64,000 bases of DNA from Bacillus sp. ISL-55 (GTDB lineage Bacteria > Bacillota > Bacilli > Bacillales > Cytobacillaceae): NCBI RefSeq assembly GCF_018613155.1, contig NZ_JAGGQU010000008.1:82175-146174 (forward strand), in the 5' to 3' direction. The notes under the pieces are model-generated. The model was not told the DNA's origin. It ran no database searches and worked only from the letters and a program-made list of their open reading frames with translations. This document shows positions 25,639 to 33,817 of this stretch, in pieces. The translations under genes were made by a program, and so were the position numbers. The stretch's first letter is position 1; each line of letters opens with the position of its first letter.

Positions 25639-26001
25639 TCATTCCTTTTCCACTTCGAATGTAATCACATGTTCAAAAGCAGAGCCGTCGGCTGCTCCTT
25701 CGATATTGGCAATCCATTCACCCGCCATCGGCAGTTCGACGCTGGATTCATAAATACCATTTCCTTTGTCTACAAAATCAAGCTCAATGGTACCGTGATC
25801 CATTTTGGCCATCTCAAGGTAAGCAGCAAAGTCCAAACCGTCCACCGGCTCGCCATCCTTCATAACCTCAATGACGACTGGGTAGCTTTCGCCAGCCTTA
25901 TACTTAGGCGCTTTCTTTAAATTGATTTCAAAATCGGAACCTGAGCTGCAGCCAGCTAGAAGAAGCATCAATAATACGAAGCCAGCGAGTAATTTTCTCA
26001 T
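25639..26001 (-). CDS. YtkA/FixH-like lipoprotein of the nos operon
   Basis: A 120-residue lipoprotein with lipobox LAGC (Cys18) followed by an immunoglobulin-like beta domain of the YtkA type (YPVVIEVMKDGEPVDGLDF, MAGEWIANIEG). YtkA-like domains occur in proteins near copper enzymes. Here a Met/His pattern (LEMAKMDHGT) could bind copper. Its start overlaps the nosF stop by 4 bp, so it is translationally coupled to the N2O reductase maturation genes. No NosL copper chaperone gene is in the operon, so this protein is a candidate substitute; that is inference. Confidence 0.78.
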   Translation of the reverse strand: MRKLLAGFVLLMLLLAGCSSGSDFEINLKKAPKYKAGESYPVVIEVMKDGEPVDGLDFAAYLEMAKMDHGTIELDFVDKGNGIYESSVELPMAGEWIANIEGAADGSAFEHVITFEVEKE

Positions 26002-26669
26002 TTGTAATCCGCTCCTTTTAAATGTTCATTCAGGAATTCATCAACGGTATACTTTGTCATTTGTCCATCTTCCAAAAATGCGACATGGCTGCAGATTTGC
26101 TTGATTTCATCCATATGATGCGATGCCATGAAGATCGTCTTTCCGGACAGGGACTTCAGGATTTGCAGGATTTCTTCGCGGCCGAGCGGATCAAGTCCGC
26201 TTGTTGGCTCATCAAGGATCAGGACCTCTGTATCGTAATAAAGCATGACGCACAACCCGAGACGCTGGAGCATCCCCTTGGAATAGCCCTTCACCTGGTT
26301 ATGCCGGTCTTCCCATAAAGAGACCATCTTCAGTTTTTCCTCGATCTTCTTTTCATCAACGTCACCAGTCCCAAGCGATGCAAAAAAAAGCATATTCTCT
26401 TCGCCGGTCAGGTGAGGGTAGAGGTGGAATTTTTCGGGGAGATAGGAAACGATTTTCTTCCAATCGCCCTTCTTATTTGAAAAGCCGTCCAGGGTGATGC
26501 TGCCTTTTTTAACAGGCTGCAAACCGAGGATCGAGCGAATCAGCGTTGACTTCCCGGCACCGTTCCTCCCGACAAGCGCACAGTATTCATTTTTCTCAAT
26601 CGTTAAACTAATATTTTTCAAGACTTGCTTGTTTTTATAGGATTGCGATAGGTCCTTGATTTCAATCAT
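25998..26669 (-). CDS. nosF: NosF: ABC transporter ATP-binding protein for N2O reductase maturation
   Basis: A 223-residue ATPase with Walker A GRNGAGKST (about 35-43), signature KGYSKGMLQRLG (about 130), Walker B VLILDEPTSGLDPLGRE and the H-loop MASHHMDE. It pairs with the NosY permease (4-bp overlap) and NosD. In known systems NosDFY supplies sulfur or copper for assembling the Cu4S centre of nitrous oxide reductase. The fold alone is generic; the assignment rests on the nosZ operon context. Confidence 0.9.
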   Translation of the reverse strand: MIEIKDLSQSYKNKQVLKNISLTIEKNEYCALVGRNGAGKSTLIRSILGLQPVKKGSITLDGFSNKKGDWKKIVSYLPEKFHLYPHLTGEENMLFFASLGTGDVDEKKIEEKLKMVSLWEDRHNQVKGYSKGMLQRLGLCVMLYYDTEVLILDEPTSGLDPLGREEILQILKSLSGKTIFMASHHMDEIKQICSHVAFLEDGQMTKYTVDEFLNEHLKGADYK

Positions 26670-27463
26670 GATTTTTCCCCCTTGCTGCGGAACAGGATGG
26701 AGAGCTCGAAGAACAGGATCATCCAGAAGGCCAGGTCAATCAACAGAAACTTCCATGGAGCCATCCAGATCATTTTTTCCATCAATCGTGACATATTGTT
26801 CAGAGAGAATAACCCTAGAGATGTTTCCAAGAAAAAGCGCAATGTGTGCAATGGATCCAGGAAGTAGAGCCACGAAAACAGTTTGACATTTTCATAGGAA
26901 ACAGATGGTACGTATTGTATGAAGGCCAGGTCGATCAGGAAGACAAACAGGAACCATGTGAAAATCGTGGCGCCAATCAGCTGCATCTTCGTATTCGCCA
27001 TGTTTCCCAAAAACAATCCCAGCTGGTTGAAAATCAACAGCAGTACGACAACCGTCAAGAGAAAATAAATGAAGCTGATTAATTGGAATTGCAGGAACCA
27101 TTTCATCGCGATGGCTAGAACGAAGTACCAGCCGACAAACACGCCGATGACGACCGTCTGGATCGCAATGGTCTTTTTCAGCAACAGGCTTCGGTTCGAT
27201 TCTTTCTTCGTCAGCAGGATCATCGATGTCTTCAGCTCTTTTTCCTGGAAGATCGAGAACGATGAAATGAAGAGCGCGAAGATCGGGACAAGGTAAATAT
27301 TCATGTCGTATAGCGAGAGAAGAAAGGCGTCAAATCCGAGTTCATCTGGATATGAGCGTGCTTCCATCAACAGGAAGATGGACGTCAGCATGACCATGGC
27401 CAGGCCGAGCCAGAGGCCTTTCCCGCGTGACTGTTCAAGCCATTCCTTCCAAATGTAGTTCAT
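26666..27463 (-). CDS. nosY: NosY: ABC transporter permease for N2O reductase maturation
   Basis: A 265-residue ABC-2-type permease with six hydrophobic helices (for example LYDMNIYLVPIFALFISSFSIF and IFTWFLFVFLIDLAFI, in part) and the FQEKELKTSMILL segment typical of NosY. ATG at 27463 follows AGAAGGAG; upstream in-frame codons lie inside nosD without a ribosome site. Four-base overlaps join it to nosD and nosF. It is the membrane part of the NosDFY complex. Confidence 0.88.
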   Translation of the reverse strand: MNYIWKEWLEQSRGKGLWLGLAMVMLTSIFLLMEARSYPDELGFDAFLLSLYDMNIYLVPIFALFISSFSIFQEKELKTSMILLTKKESNRSLLLKKTIAIQTVVIGVFVGWYFVLAIAMKWFLQFQLISFIYFLLTVVVLLLIFNQLGLFLGNMANTKMQLIGATIFTWFLFVFLIDLAFIQYVPSVSYENVKLFSWLYFLDPLHTLRFFLETSLGLFSLNNMSRLMEKMIWMAPWKFLLIDLAFWMILFFELSILFRSKGEKS

Positions 27464-28773
27464 GATAAACGACTCCTTCTCTTTTTGGTAAAAATCCAAC
27501 CCGCAATCGCGAGTGCCGGAATGAACAGCAGCATCCATGGGGCGGATTTCTTTTCCTTCGCAATCAGCGGGAATTCATCCACGACCATAACTTTCTGGGT
27601 GCTTAAGACTTCATTGATTTTTTCATAGATTTTGATGGCCGGGCTTTTTAAAAATAAGTAAGCCAGCTCATTGTCCTCTACCAGTTTGTAGAGGGATGAT
27701 CTATATTCAACAGGAGAGTCGCCAATCTGGTTCTGGTCCAGGTCGAGGACCGAAAGCTCTATGCCCCAGTAGTTGCCCATCCCGTTTAAATTCCATTGAT
27801 TATAAGATTCGGCGCCAATCGTCAGGACATTGGCAATGTTTTGCTCGAAATGGTTTTTCGTGAATACCTGGGAAGTGGAAGTGGTCCATAGCTCCACACC
27901 GATGTCATTGTGGAAAAACTTGTTTCCCTCAATCTTGTTCTGCGTGGACTGCTCCAGGTAAATGCCGCGCTGGTTCAGGTAAAATTCATTGTCCAGGACG
28001 GTGTTGCTTGTGCTCGTCTGGATGATAAGCCCAAATGAGCGGGATCCCTGGTTAAAGGAAAATTGATTTTCCTTCAACAAGATGTTCTGGGAGTGCATGA
28101 TGGCTGCACCGCCAGTGTTTTTATTAAAACGGTTTCTGTAAAAAGTATTATCGTTTGAGTACATATAGTGCAGGCCGTACCGAGTTTCACTTACATAATT
28201 GTTGCGGATTTCGTTTTTATCCGCGTATTCGACATAAATGCCGTCGCGTGTTTTGGAAATAGTGCTATCTTCAATAATGTTATTGGATGTGCGCACAAGC
28301 TGGATGCCATTTCCCTGGCTGCCAAGCTTGCCTGTGCCCTGCCCGGTGACTTTGATATTTTTGACGAGAGTGTGCTTAGAACTATTAATATAGAGACCAT
28401 GGTAAACATCGTGGATAACTAGATTAATAAACTGGTTGTGCTCTCCCATCGTGCGGATCCCCGAGTATTCCTCGTCGGAGCTCCTGTTCAGGCTGCCGTG
28501 TTCAATCGTTAAGTTCTTCATTGTGACATTGGAGGCTTTGATCAGGACGACATTCCCTTTTCCGTCGCCGCGAATTGTCGTATCTTTTTTACCGATAATC
28601 GTAATCGGTTTCGTTATCTCGATATTGCCTTCATATTGCTTGTTCTCTAAAATCAAATCACCGTTAATTGGAGTTTCATCAATCAGCTGCTGCAGGGATA
28701 CATCTGCCGAGACAGGCAGGGTGGATAATATCCAGACGCCTATCCCAACAAATAAGATCATCAGCCGGTTCAT
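27460..28773 (-). CDS. nosD: NosD: copper-site maturation protein, right-handed beta-helix
   Basis: A 437-residue exported protein: an N-terminal signal segment (LMILFVGIGVWILSTLPVSA), then a long right-handed beta-helix built of NosD/CASH repeats. The repeats are rich in Asn and turn motifs such as GNGIQLVRTSNNIIEDSTI and YGLHYMYSNDNTFYRNRFN. A C-terminal membrane helix (PWMLLFIPALAIAGWIF) with a basic tail ends it. It works outside the membrane with NosF and NosY in forming the catalytic copper-sulfur centre of NosZ. It overlaps its neighbours by 4 bp on both sides. Confidence 0.93.
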   Translation of the reverse strand: MNRLMILFVGIGVWILSTLPVSADVSLQQLIDETPINGDLILENKQYEGNIEITKPITIIGKKDTTIRGDGKGNVVLIKASNVTMKNLTIEHGSLNRSSDEEYSGIRTMGEHNQFINLVIHDVYHGLYINSSKHTLVKNIKVTGQGTGKLGSQGNGIQLVRTSNNIIEDSTISKTRDGIYVEYADKNEIRNNYVSETRYGLHYMYSNDNTFYRNRFNKNTGGAAIMHSQNILLKENQFSFNQGSRSFGLIIQTSTSNTVLDNEFYLNQRGIYLEQSTQNKIEGNKFFHNDIGVELWTTSTSQVFTKNHFEQNIANVLTIGAESYNQWNLNGMGNYWGIELSVLDLDQNQIGDSPVEYRSSLYKLVEDNELAYLFLKSPAIKIYEKINEVLSTQKVMVVDEFPLIAKEKKSAPWMLLFIPALAIAGWIFTKKRRSRLS

Positions 28774-29333
28774 TTCCGACGCTCCAGCCAGAATGGCAAA
28801 AGTGTCAGCAGGAAGCCTGCTCCAAGAAGGAATGAACCTGTTGTAAAATAACTGTGTGTAACGAAGTTTGCAAGAATGTTTTCTCCAATAATCGGCGGTA
28901 CGAATGGTTCAAGTTCGATTGGTGCCTTAGGGTCAAGTTCTGTTCCAAATTTCGTCAGCCAGCGATTCATGTCATAAATACCAAGGGCACCACCGACAAC
29001 AAGCAGTGCTGGCGGTACATAAAGCAGGAACTTCTTTCTCACTAAAGCGACGATGATGATGATTGCCGCAAGCCCCATGATCAGGCCAGGCAGGTATTGC
29101 AATTCAGGAAAGCTTTCATTGCTGAAGGGCGCCATGCCGATGTAATGATTCAAGCCGTTTACGATATCGATGTCTCCTTCAAGCTTGCTGGGATAAACGA
29201 TGATATCCAGCCCTTCCATATATTGCGGTGCGAAAAATTTCATCCCCCACCAGGGGAATTTGAGAGAGGCAAAAATCAGTGCTGCAGCCCCGAAAAGACT
29301 TGCCATAGAACCAGCAGATAATTTCTTTGCCAT
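28770..29333 (-). CDS. nosB: NosB-like membrane protein between nosZ and nosD
   Basis: A 187-residue protein with four to five hydrophobic helices (SMASLFGAAALIFASLKF, GLIMGLAAIIIIVALV, LLYVPPALLVVGGALGIYD, FLLGAGFLLTLLPFWL) and an external loop of about 60 residues after helix 1. A membrane protein at this position is characteristic of clade II (Sec-type) nos clusters, where it is called NosB; its function is unknown. ATG at 29333 is preferred because AGGAG lies nine bases upstream; ATG at 29342 overlaps that site. The stop overlaps the nosD start by 4 bp. Confidence 0.75.
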   Translation of the reverse strand: MAKKLSAGSMASLFGAAALIFASLKFPWWGMKFFAPQYMEGLDIIVYPSKLEGDIDIVNGLNHYIGMAPFSNESFPELQYLPGLIMGLAAIIIIVALVRKKFLLYVPPALLVVGGALGIYDMNRWLTKFGTELDPKAPIELEPFVPPIIGENILANFVTHSYFTTGSFLLGAGFLLTLLPFWLERRK

Positions 29334-29418
29334 CTGAATCATCTCCTAAAAGAAATCCGCATGCGCTTTTTCTAAGAGCTGCTAAATTTCTGGATTTACA
29401 ACTGGTGAAAAAAGGGAG

Positions 29419-29450
29419 AAAGGGTATCGGCTGAAGACTCAATACCCTTT
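29419..29450 (-). terminator. intercistronic hairpin after nosZ
   Basis: AAAGGGTAT (29419-29427) pairs with ATACCCTTT (29442-29450). On the minus strand the stem is followed by CTCCCTTTTTTC, so it may be a leaky terminator or a 3'-end stabiliser giving more nosCZ than nosBDYF transcript. Confidence 0.5.
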
Positions 29451-29470
29451 TCCATATTCGTTTTGTCAGG

Positions 29471-31345
29471 TTATTTCGGTTCAACCAACAGGTATCCGCT
29501 CATTTCCTGGTGGAGGGCTGAACAGAAGTTTGTGCAATAGATTGGGAATGTACCAGCTTTTTCAGCGGTAAATTCGATTGTGCTCGTCTGGCCTGGCTGG
29601 ACTTCGTAGTTCAGGTCGTGGTCCATGATGCCGAAACCGTGGGTGATATCCTGGTCAAGGTCGATGTTCGTCAGGTGAATGATGACCTTGTCACCCTGGT
29701 TCACCTTGATTTCATCCGGGCGCTTCGCTTTTGCGTCAAAGACGAACTTGGAACGCATGGCGATACCGTATACATGGACTTCATTTCCTTTGCGCTCAAT
29801 CCGTGTGTCTTCTTGTTTCCAAACTGAGTGCTCGCGGTTTTCATCTTTCTCATAAATCTTGATGGTCTTGATCTTATCGCGGTGGATCGTCTGTGCGTAA
29901 TGCGGTTCTGGATCGACTGGAGCCGTGTAAGTCAGGGACATCTTATCTCCAGAGATATCGATCAATTCCATTGATTCAGGGTGGGAAGGTCCAACAGACA
30001 AGAAGTTATCCTTCGCGATTTTGTTCAGAGATACAATCCATTTTCCATCCGGAGAGGCTGTGTCGCCCTCAGTGGCAGTGGAGTGTCCCGGTGAGTAGTG
30101 GACAGGCGTGCGGTCAACAATTTCACCAGTGTCGACTTTCCACTTCACGATTTCAGAAGAAATGAACATTGTATTGTACGCATGGCCTTTGTCATCGAAT
30201 TGAGTGTGAAGAGGTCCCAATGCTCCCGGAGGATCAACTTCACGTTCTACAACCTTGTCATAAGGCAAAACAGGAATACCGAACTTCTCCGTTTCAAAAT
30301 CGCCAGACTTGATCGCTTCAAATGCTTTTTCGAATGAGAATACAGTCATTAATGGTGCCAGCTTACCAGATGCGATGAAGCGTGTTCCGTCTGGAGTGAC
30401 GTCAACTCCGTGCGGTGATTTTGCAACAGGTACTGCGTAAATGGATCCCTTGTGCTTGCGAGGGTCAATCATTTTTGCGCCATTGACTTCCTCATACTCA
30501 CCAGCCGCAACTTTTTTCTCAAGTTCCTTCCAGTTAAGAAGGACGATGTAGTCGCGGTCATTCTGTGAAGCATTGATTTCGTTATTGGTCGTCGCGAATT
30601 CTGTGTTGTAAGTGGTCATGACAATCCAGTCGCCAGACATCTTTTTACCGGCGTCGGAAAGGTCATAGGACCATGGCGGAAGCATGATTTGGTAAGCCAT
30701 ATCGAGTTCCTTTTTTTGCTGGTCGAATGTGACCATTGAAACGACGCCTTTATATTTCTCCTCGAATTCATCCAATGGAGCATACTCTTTTCCAATCGGC
30801 ACCGAGAAGCGGGTAGGCATGACGATGTATTCCGTGTTCTGTGTAACGAATGTTCCGGCATGCGGTCCGCCCATGTTTGGCATCTCCATGATGTCTGCTG
30901 TATGGAAGTTGCTTAAGTCGACAACACCTATCCGGTTATTGGCGACGTCATTCGCGAACACGAATTTGCCATCATATTCACCATTTGTCTCAGAAATGGC
31001 CGGGTGGTGGAAATCTCCCCATGTATAGCCGCCAAGCATTTCTTTCGTCTTCGTGTCAAAGCCATATCCTGTTGCAGGATCTGGAGAGAATACCGGAACG
31101 GTACGGATTTTCCTCATGGAAGGCAGTCCGTAAACGAATAGCTGGCCTGAGTGGCCGCCTGATGAAAGCATGTAATATTCGTCTAGCTCACCATAAGGTA
31201 CATAGACCTTTTCAGCATTCGACTTGTTTGCGCTGCTGTCATTGCTTGCTGTACCTTTAGGCCCTGTTGAAAAATCAGCAAAAAATACTGTCGCCGCCAT
31301 GAAGCCGGCTAGCAGCCCGGAAGCTGCGGGAACCCATTTTTTCAT
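29471..31345 (-). CDS. nosZ: NosZ: nitrous-oxide reductase, clade II (Sec-exported)
   Basis: A 624-residue copper enzyme that reduces N2O to N2 outside the membrane. The seven-bladed propeller with the CuZ (Cu4S) histidines is visible in SGGHSGQ, GGPHAG, SPHGVDVTPDG, LGPLHTQFDD, HSTATEGD and PEPHYAQ. The C-terminal cupredoxin holds the CuA motif with Cys604, Cys608, His612 and Met615 (YCTNFCSALHQEMSG). The signal segment MKKWVPAASGLLAGFMAA has no twin arginine, so export is by Sec, as in clade II enzymes. ATG at 31345 follows AGGTGG; GTG at 31351 is two codons upstream. nosC precedes it by 21 bp. Confidence 0.96.
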   Translation of the reverse strand: MKKWVPAASGLLAGFMAATVFFADFSTGPKGTASNDSSANKSNAEKVYVPYGELDEYYMLSSGGHSGQLFVYGLPSMRKIRTVPVFSPDPATGYGFDTKTKEMLGGYTWGDFHHPAISETNGEYDGKFVFANDVANNRIGVVDLSNFHTADIMEMPNMGGPHAGTFVTQNTEYIVMPTRFSVPIGKEYAPLDEFEEKYKGVVSMVTFDQQKKELDMAYQIMLPPWSYDLSDAGKKMSGDWIVMTTYNTEFATTNNEINASQNDRDYIVLLNWKELEKKVAAGEYEEVNGAKMIDPRKHKGSIYAVPVAKSPHGVDVTPDGTRFIASGKLAPLMTVFSFEKAFEAIKSGDFETEKFGIPVLPYDKVVEREVDPPGALGPLHTQFDDKGHAYNTMFISSEIVKWKVDTGEIVDRTPVHYSPGHSTATEGDTASPDGKWIVSLNKIAKDNFLSVGPSHPESMELIDISGDKMSLTYTAPVDPEPHYAQTIHRDKIKTIKIYEKDENREHSVWKQEDTRIERKGNEVHVYGIAMRSKFVFDAKAKRPDEIKVNQGDKVIIHLTNIDLDQDITHGFGIMDHDLNYEVQPGQTSTIEFTAEKAGTFPIYCTNFCSALHQEMSGYLLVEPK

Positions 31346-31366
31346 TAACACTGCACCACCTTTGGT

Positions 31367-31810
31367 TTATTTTTCAGAAGCTTCTTTCAACACTTTAACA
31401 ACTTGATTTATTTCTTCCTCCGTCAACGGGTTGCCGCCGATTACGCCGGACATGACAGCTGAGGTAGGTTCTTTAAGGAATTCTTCAACTGGTTTGCCGT
31501 GTTTGCCTTCCACATTGGTGAAGGCATCGGAAAGATCGGGTCCGGTTGCTCCGCCAGTAAGGTTCAAGGCTTCGACTGAGTGGCAGCCAAGACAGCCTTT
31601 CGCTTGAAGGATGTTCTCCTCGCCAGCAGCAGTGGATGAGGTATCTGTGGATTCTTTTTCTTCCTTGGCCGTTTCGGCAGGCTTTGAAGACTCATTGACA
31701 GTCGTGACTTCTTGTTCCTGGCTCTTTCCAGGAATGACATCGAAGGCTATATAACCAATCCCGAGTCCAAGAAGAGCACTGATGATGAAATGGATGATAG
31801 GTTTATTCAC
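31367..31810 (-). CDS. nosC: NosC: membrane-anchored c-type cytochrome
   Basis: A 147-residue mono-heme cytochrome c, first gene of the nos operon. An N-terminal helix (HFIISALLGLGIGYIAFDVI) anchors it; an acidic Ser/Glu/Lys linker (30-65) follows, then the heme site CLGCH (Cys73, Cys76, His77). The sixth ligand is probably the Met in TSAVMSGVIGG. It should pass electrons to NosZ. The start is GTG at 31810 after AAGGGGGG; longer in-frame readings start inside the leader without a ribosome site. Confidence 0.9.
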   Translation of the reverse strand: MNKPIIHFIISALLGLGIGYIAFDVIPGKSQEQEVTTVNESSKPAETAKEEKESTDTSSTAAGEENILQAKGCLGCHSVEALNLTGGATGPDLSDAFTNVEGKHGKPVEEFLKEPTSAVMSGVIGGNPLTEEEINQVVKVLKEASEK

Positions 31811-31906
31811 TATTTTCCCCCCTTGATTGTTTTCCAAGGCTCTTTTCGCTCCAAAAATAAGGCATTGGAATCCAGCCATAAATCTGATTGAGCCTTTCAC
31901 ACTTAC

Positions 31907-31949
31907 ATCCTAACTTTTTGAAAAAAACGGTAGTGTGATGTACTGCACA
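31907..31949 (-). promoter_or_regulatory. class II Fnr-type promoter of the nos operon
   Basis: TGTGA-N6-GCACA at 31934-31949 is nine-tenths of the Bacillus Fnr/Crp-type site TGTGA-N6-TCACA, centred at about 31941.5. A -10-like TAGGAT lies on the minus strand at 31912-31907. If transcription starts near 31900, the Fnr box centre is at -41.5, the canonical class II activator position. This suggests activation under oxygen limitation. Confidence 0.55.
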
Positions 31950-31996
31950 CATATTTGTGTTTATTGTGAATGATTTGTGAAAGCACTGTGAGGGGG

Positions 31997-32012
31997 TGTG
32001 AAGAACATCACT
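31997..32012. promoter_or_regulatory. second Fnr/Crp-like box
   Basis: TGTGA-N6-TCACT at 31997-32012 matches nine of ten conserved positions of the Fnr-type site. Its centre is 63 bp (six helical turns) upstream of the first box and 144 bp before the divergent ATPase gene, so it could serve either direction. Confidence 0.4.
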
Positions 32013-32148
32013 TGCCCGGGAAATAGTTCTCAAAATAGACAAATTCACGATGGTGTCTGGGCATTCACCCAGAACAAAATGGCTGCATATAGTATGGAGG
32101 ATGCGAAAACTTGCCGTTTATAAGAACGGCTGGAGGGAGTGCGATTCT

Positions 32149-33246
32149 ATGTCAGGAAAAATCCTGAACTTTTTTGCCGGCGGCAACACGGCACGCGGTT
32201 TTTACAGCTTATATGATTCCAGCTTGCGGGGCTTGTCACGGCTATTTATATTGAAGGGCGGACCAGGAACAGGAAAATCCTCGCTCATGAAAAAGATTGG
32301 CAATGAATGGCTTGAAAAAGGCTATGATGTCCAATTCCTGTATTGCTCGTCAGACAACAAATCAATCGATGGTGTGTTAATTCCCGAATTGAATGCCGGG
32401 ATCGTTGACGGAACTGCGCCGCACGTCATTGAACCGAAGGCACCTGGAGCGGTAGAGGAATACGTCAATCTGGGTGAAGCATGGAATTCCAGCAAGCTTC
32501 AGGAACATAAGGAAACCATCCTTGAGCTTAGTGAAAAAATCAGTGAGTCATTCAATTCTGCCTACAGCCTATTTGCCGAAGCGTTGAGAATCCATGATGA
32601 GTGGGAAAAAATCTACATCGAAAACATGGATTTTGAAAAAGCGAATGAGCTGACAAACAGACTAATGGATCAGTTCTTCGGAGACAGTACATCTACAAAT
32701 GGCAGCGGGAGGGTGTACGACCGATTCCTGGGTGCGGCCACTCCGGTTGGCGCAGTCGACTTCGTTCCAAACCTGACTGAGACAGTTGGCAAGAGGTACT
32801 TCATCAAAGGCCGCCCAGGCTCCGGAAAGTCCACCATGCTGAAAAAACTGGCCGCTGAAGCACAGTTGCGCGGATATGATGTTGAAGTCTATCATTGCGG
32901 CTTCGATCCGCACAGCCTGGACATGGTCATCGTCCGCGAGCTTGACTTCGCAATTTTTGACAGCACCGCGCCGCATGAATATTTTCCGGAAAGAGAGACG
33001 GATGAAATCATTGATATGTATACAGAATTGATCACTCCTGGTACGGATGAAAAATACGAAGCAGAGATCAAGGATGTTGGCGGAAGGTATAAAGCGAAGA
33101 TGAACGAAGCAATTGCTTCTTTAGCGCATGCAAAAGAACTGCGCGACCAGTTGGAGGCCATCTACATCGAAGCCATGGATTTTGCCAAGGTAGACGAAAT
33201 CACTGAACAGCTGCAAAAAGAAATTGAAAGCCTGAGTGCCAACTAG
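32149..33246 (+). CDS. twin P-loop ATPase (PRK06851-type protein)
   Basis: A 365-residue cytoplasmic protein with two Walker A motifs: GGPGTGKS at residues 37-44 and GRPGSGKS at 221-228. The two halves are similar (LKGGPGTGKSSLMKKIGNEW against IKGRPGSGKSTMLKKLAAEA; both continue with YDV and Y-HC/YCS plus D). It thus looks like an internal duplication of a nucleotide-binding unit. The set matches an uncharacterised Firmicutes NTPase family I know as PRK06851. ATG at 32149 follows GGAGGGAG. It is divergent from nosC. Substrate and pathway unknown. Confidence 0.8.
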   Translation: MSGKILNFFAGGNTARGFYSLYDSSLRGLSRLFILKGGPGTGKSSLMKKIGNEWLEKGYDVQFLYCSSDNKSIDGVLIPELNAGIVDGTAPHVIEPKAPGAVEEYVNLGEAWNSSKLQEHKETILELSEKISESFNSAYSLFAEALRIHDEWEKIYIENMDFEKANELTNRLMDQFFGDSTSTNGSGRVYDRFLGAATPVGAVDFVPNLTETVGKRYFIKGRPGSGKSTMLKKLAAEAQLRGYDVEVYHCGFDPHSLDMVIVRELDFAIFDSTAPHEYFPERETDEIIDMYTELITPGTDEKYEAEIKDVGGRYKAKMNEAIASLAHAKELRDQLEAIYIEAMDFAKVDEITEQLQKEIESLSAN

Positions 33247-33299
33247 CACCGATTTGGGCGTTTTGCATACATTACAAGGAAGACTTTTAGAGAGGGGAT

Positions 33300-33773
33300 A
33301 TGAGTTTGTATTATAATAACTTCTACCCATATGGACCAAATCAGCAATTTGAAGATGATTATGGATTCTATGAGAATGAATTTAACCAGCAGGGAGATAT
33401 GAGGACATTTGGTGGATTCCCGGGAGGGCCAGGCGGATTTCCAGGTGGTCCGGGTGGCTACCCAGGAGGACCAGGTGGCTTTCCGGGAGGTCCGGGAGGT
33501 TCACCAGGCGGAGGGCAGGGTGGAGGCCCGCCATCATCACCGCCGCCAGCATACGTGCCGCAAGAACAGGCAACAGCATTTGCAGTAGACCCAGGCGGGA
33601 TCAGGCGTTGTATGTTCCGATTCACATACATCTGGCTGATCGATGGCAGAAGCTTCTGGTTCTATCCAGTCTTCCTCGGCCGCAATTCCGTTGCTGGCTG
33701 GAGATGGAGCCCCCGCCGCGGATGGGTATACTACGGCATGGACCTAAGACAGATTCGTTCTTTCCAGTGCTAG
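33300..33773 (+). CDS. glycine/proline-repeat protein with aromatic C-terminal domain
   Basis: A 157-residue protein. Residues about 40-80 are five heptad repeats of the form GGFPGGP (21-bp DNA repeats); a Pro-rich linker follows. A C-terminal domain of about 60 residues is rich in Trp, Tyr, Phe and Arg (RFTYIWLIDGRSFWFYPVF, GWRWSPRRGWVYYGM). There is no signal peptide. The N-terminus is rich in Tyr, Asn and Asp (YYNNFYPYGPNQQFEDDYGF). Such proteins occur in Bacillaceae and could be spore-coat or surface components, but I know no experiment. The repeat is GGX-like rather than a strict collagen GXY triplet. Confidence 0.7.
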   Translation: MSLYYNNFYPYGPNQQFEDDYGFYENEFNQQGDMRTFGGFPGGPGGFPGGPGGYPGGPGGFPGGPGGSPGGGQGGGPPSSPPPAYVPQEQATAFAVDPGGIRRCMFRFTYIWLIDGRSFWFYPVFLGRNSVAGWRWSPRRGWVYYGMDLRQIRSFQC

Positions 33774-33775
33774 AA

Positions 33776-33817
33776 AAAACAAATGGAGCCCCTTGAGACA
33801 GGGGCTCCATTTGTTTT
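33776..33817. terminator. strong bidirectional terminator
   Basis: Perfect 17-base arms (33776-33792 and 33801-33817; core ATGGAGCCCC) around an 8-base loop, with A and T runs at the ends, between convergent genes. Confidence 0.9.

Noticed and set aside
29471-31345. Tat-exported (clade I) NosZ
   Set aside because: The signal segment has no twin arginine; sequence and neighbours (nosB, nosC, no nosR) fit the Sec-type clade II.
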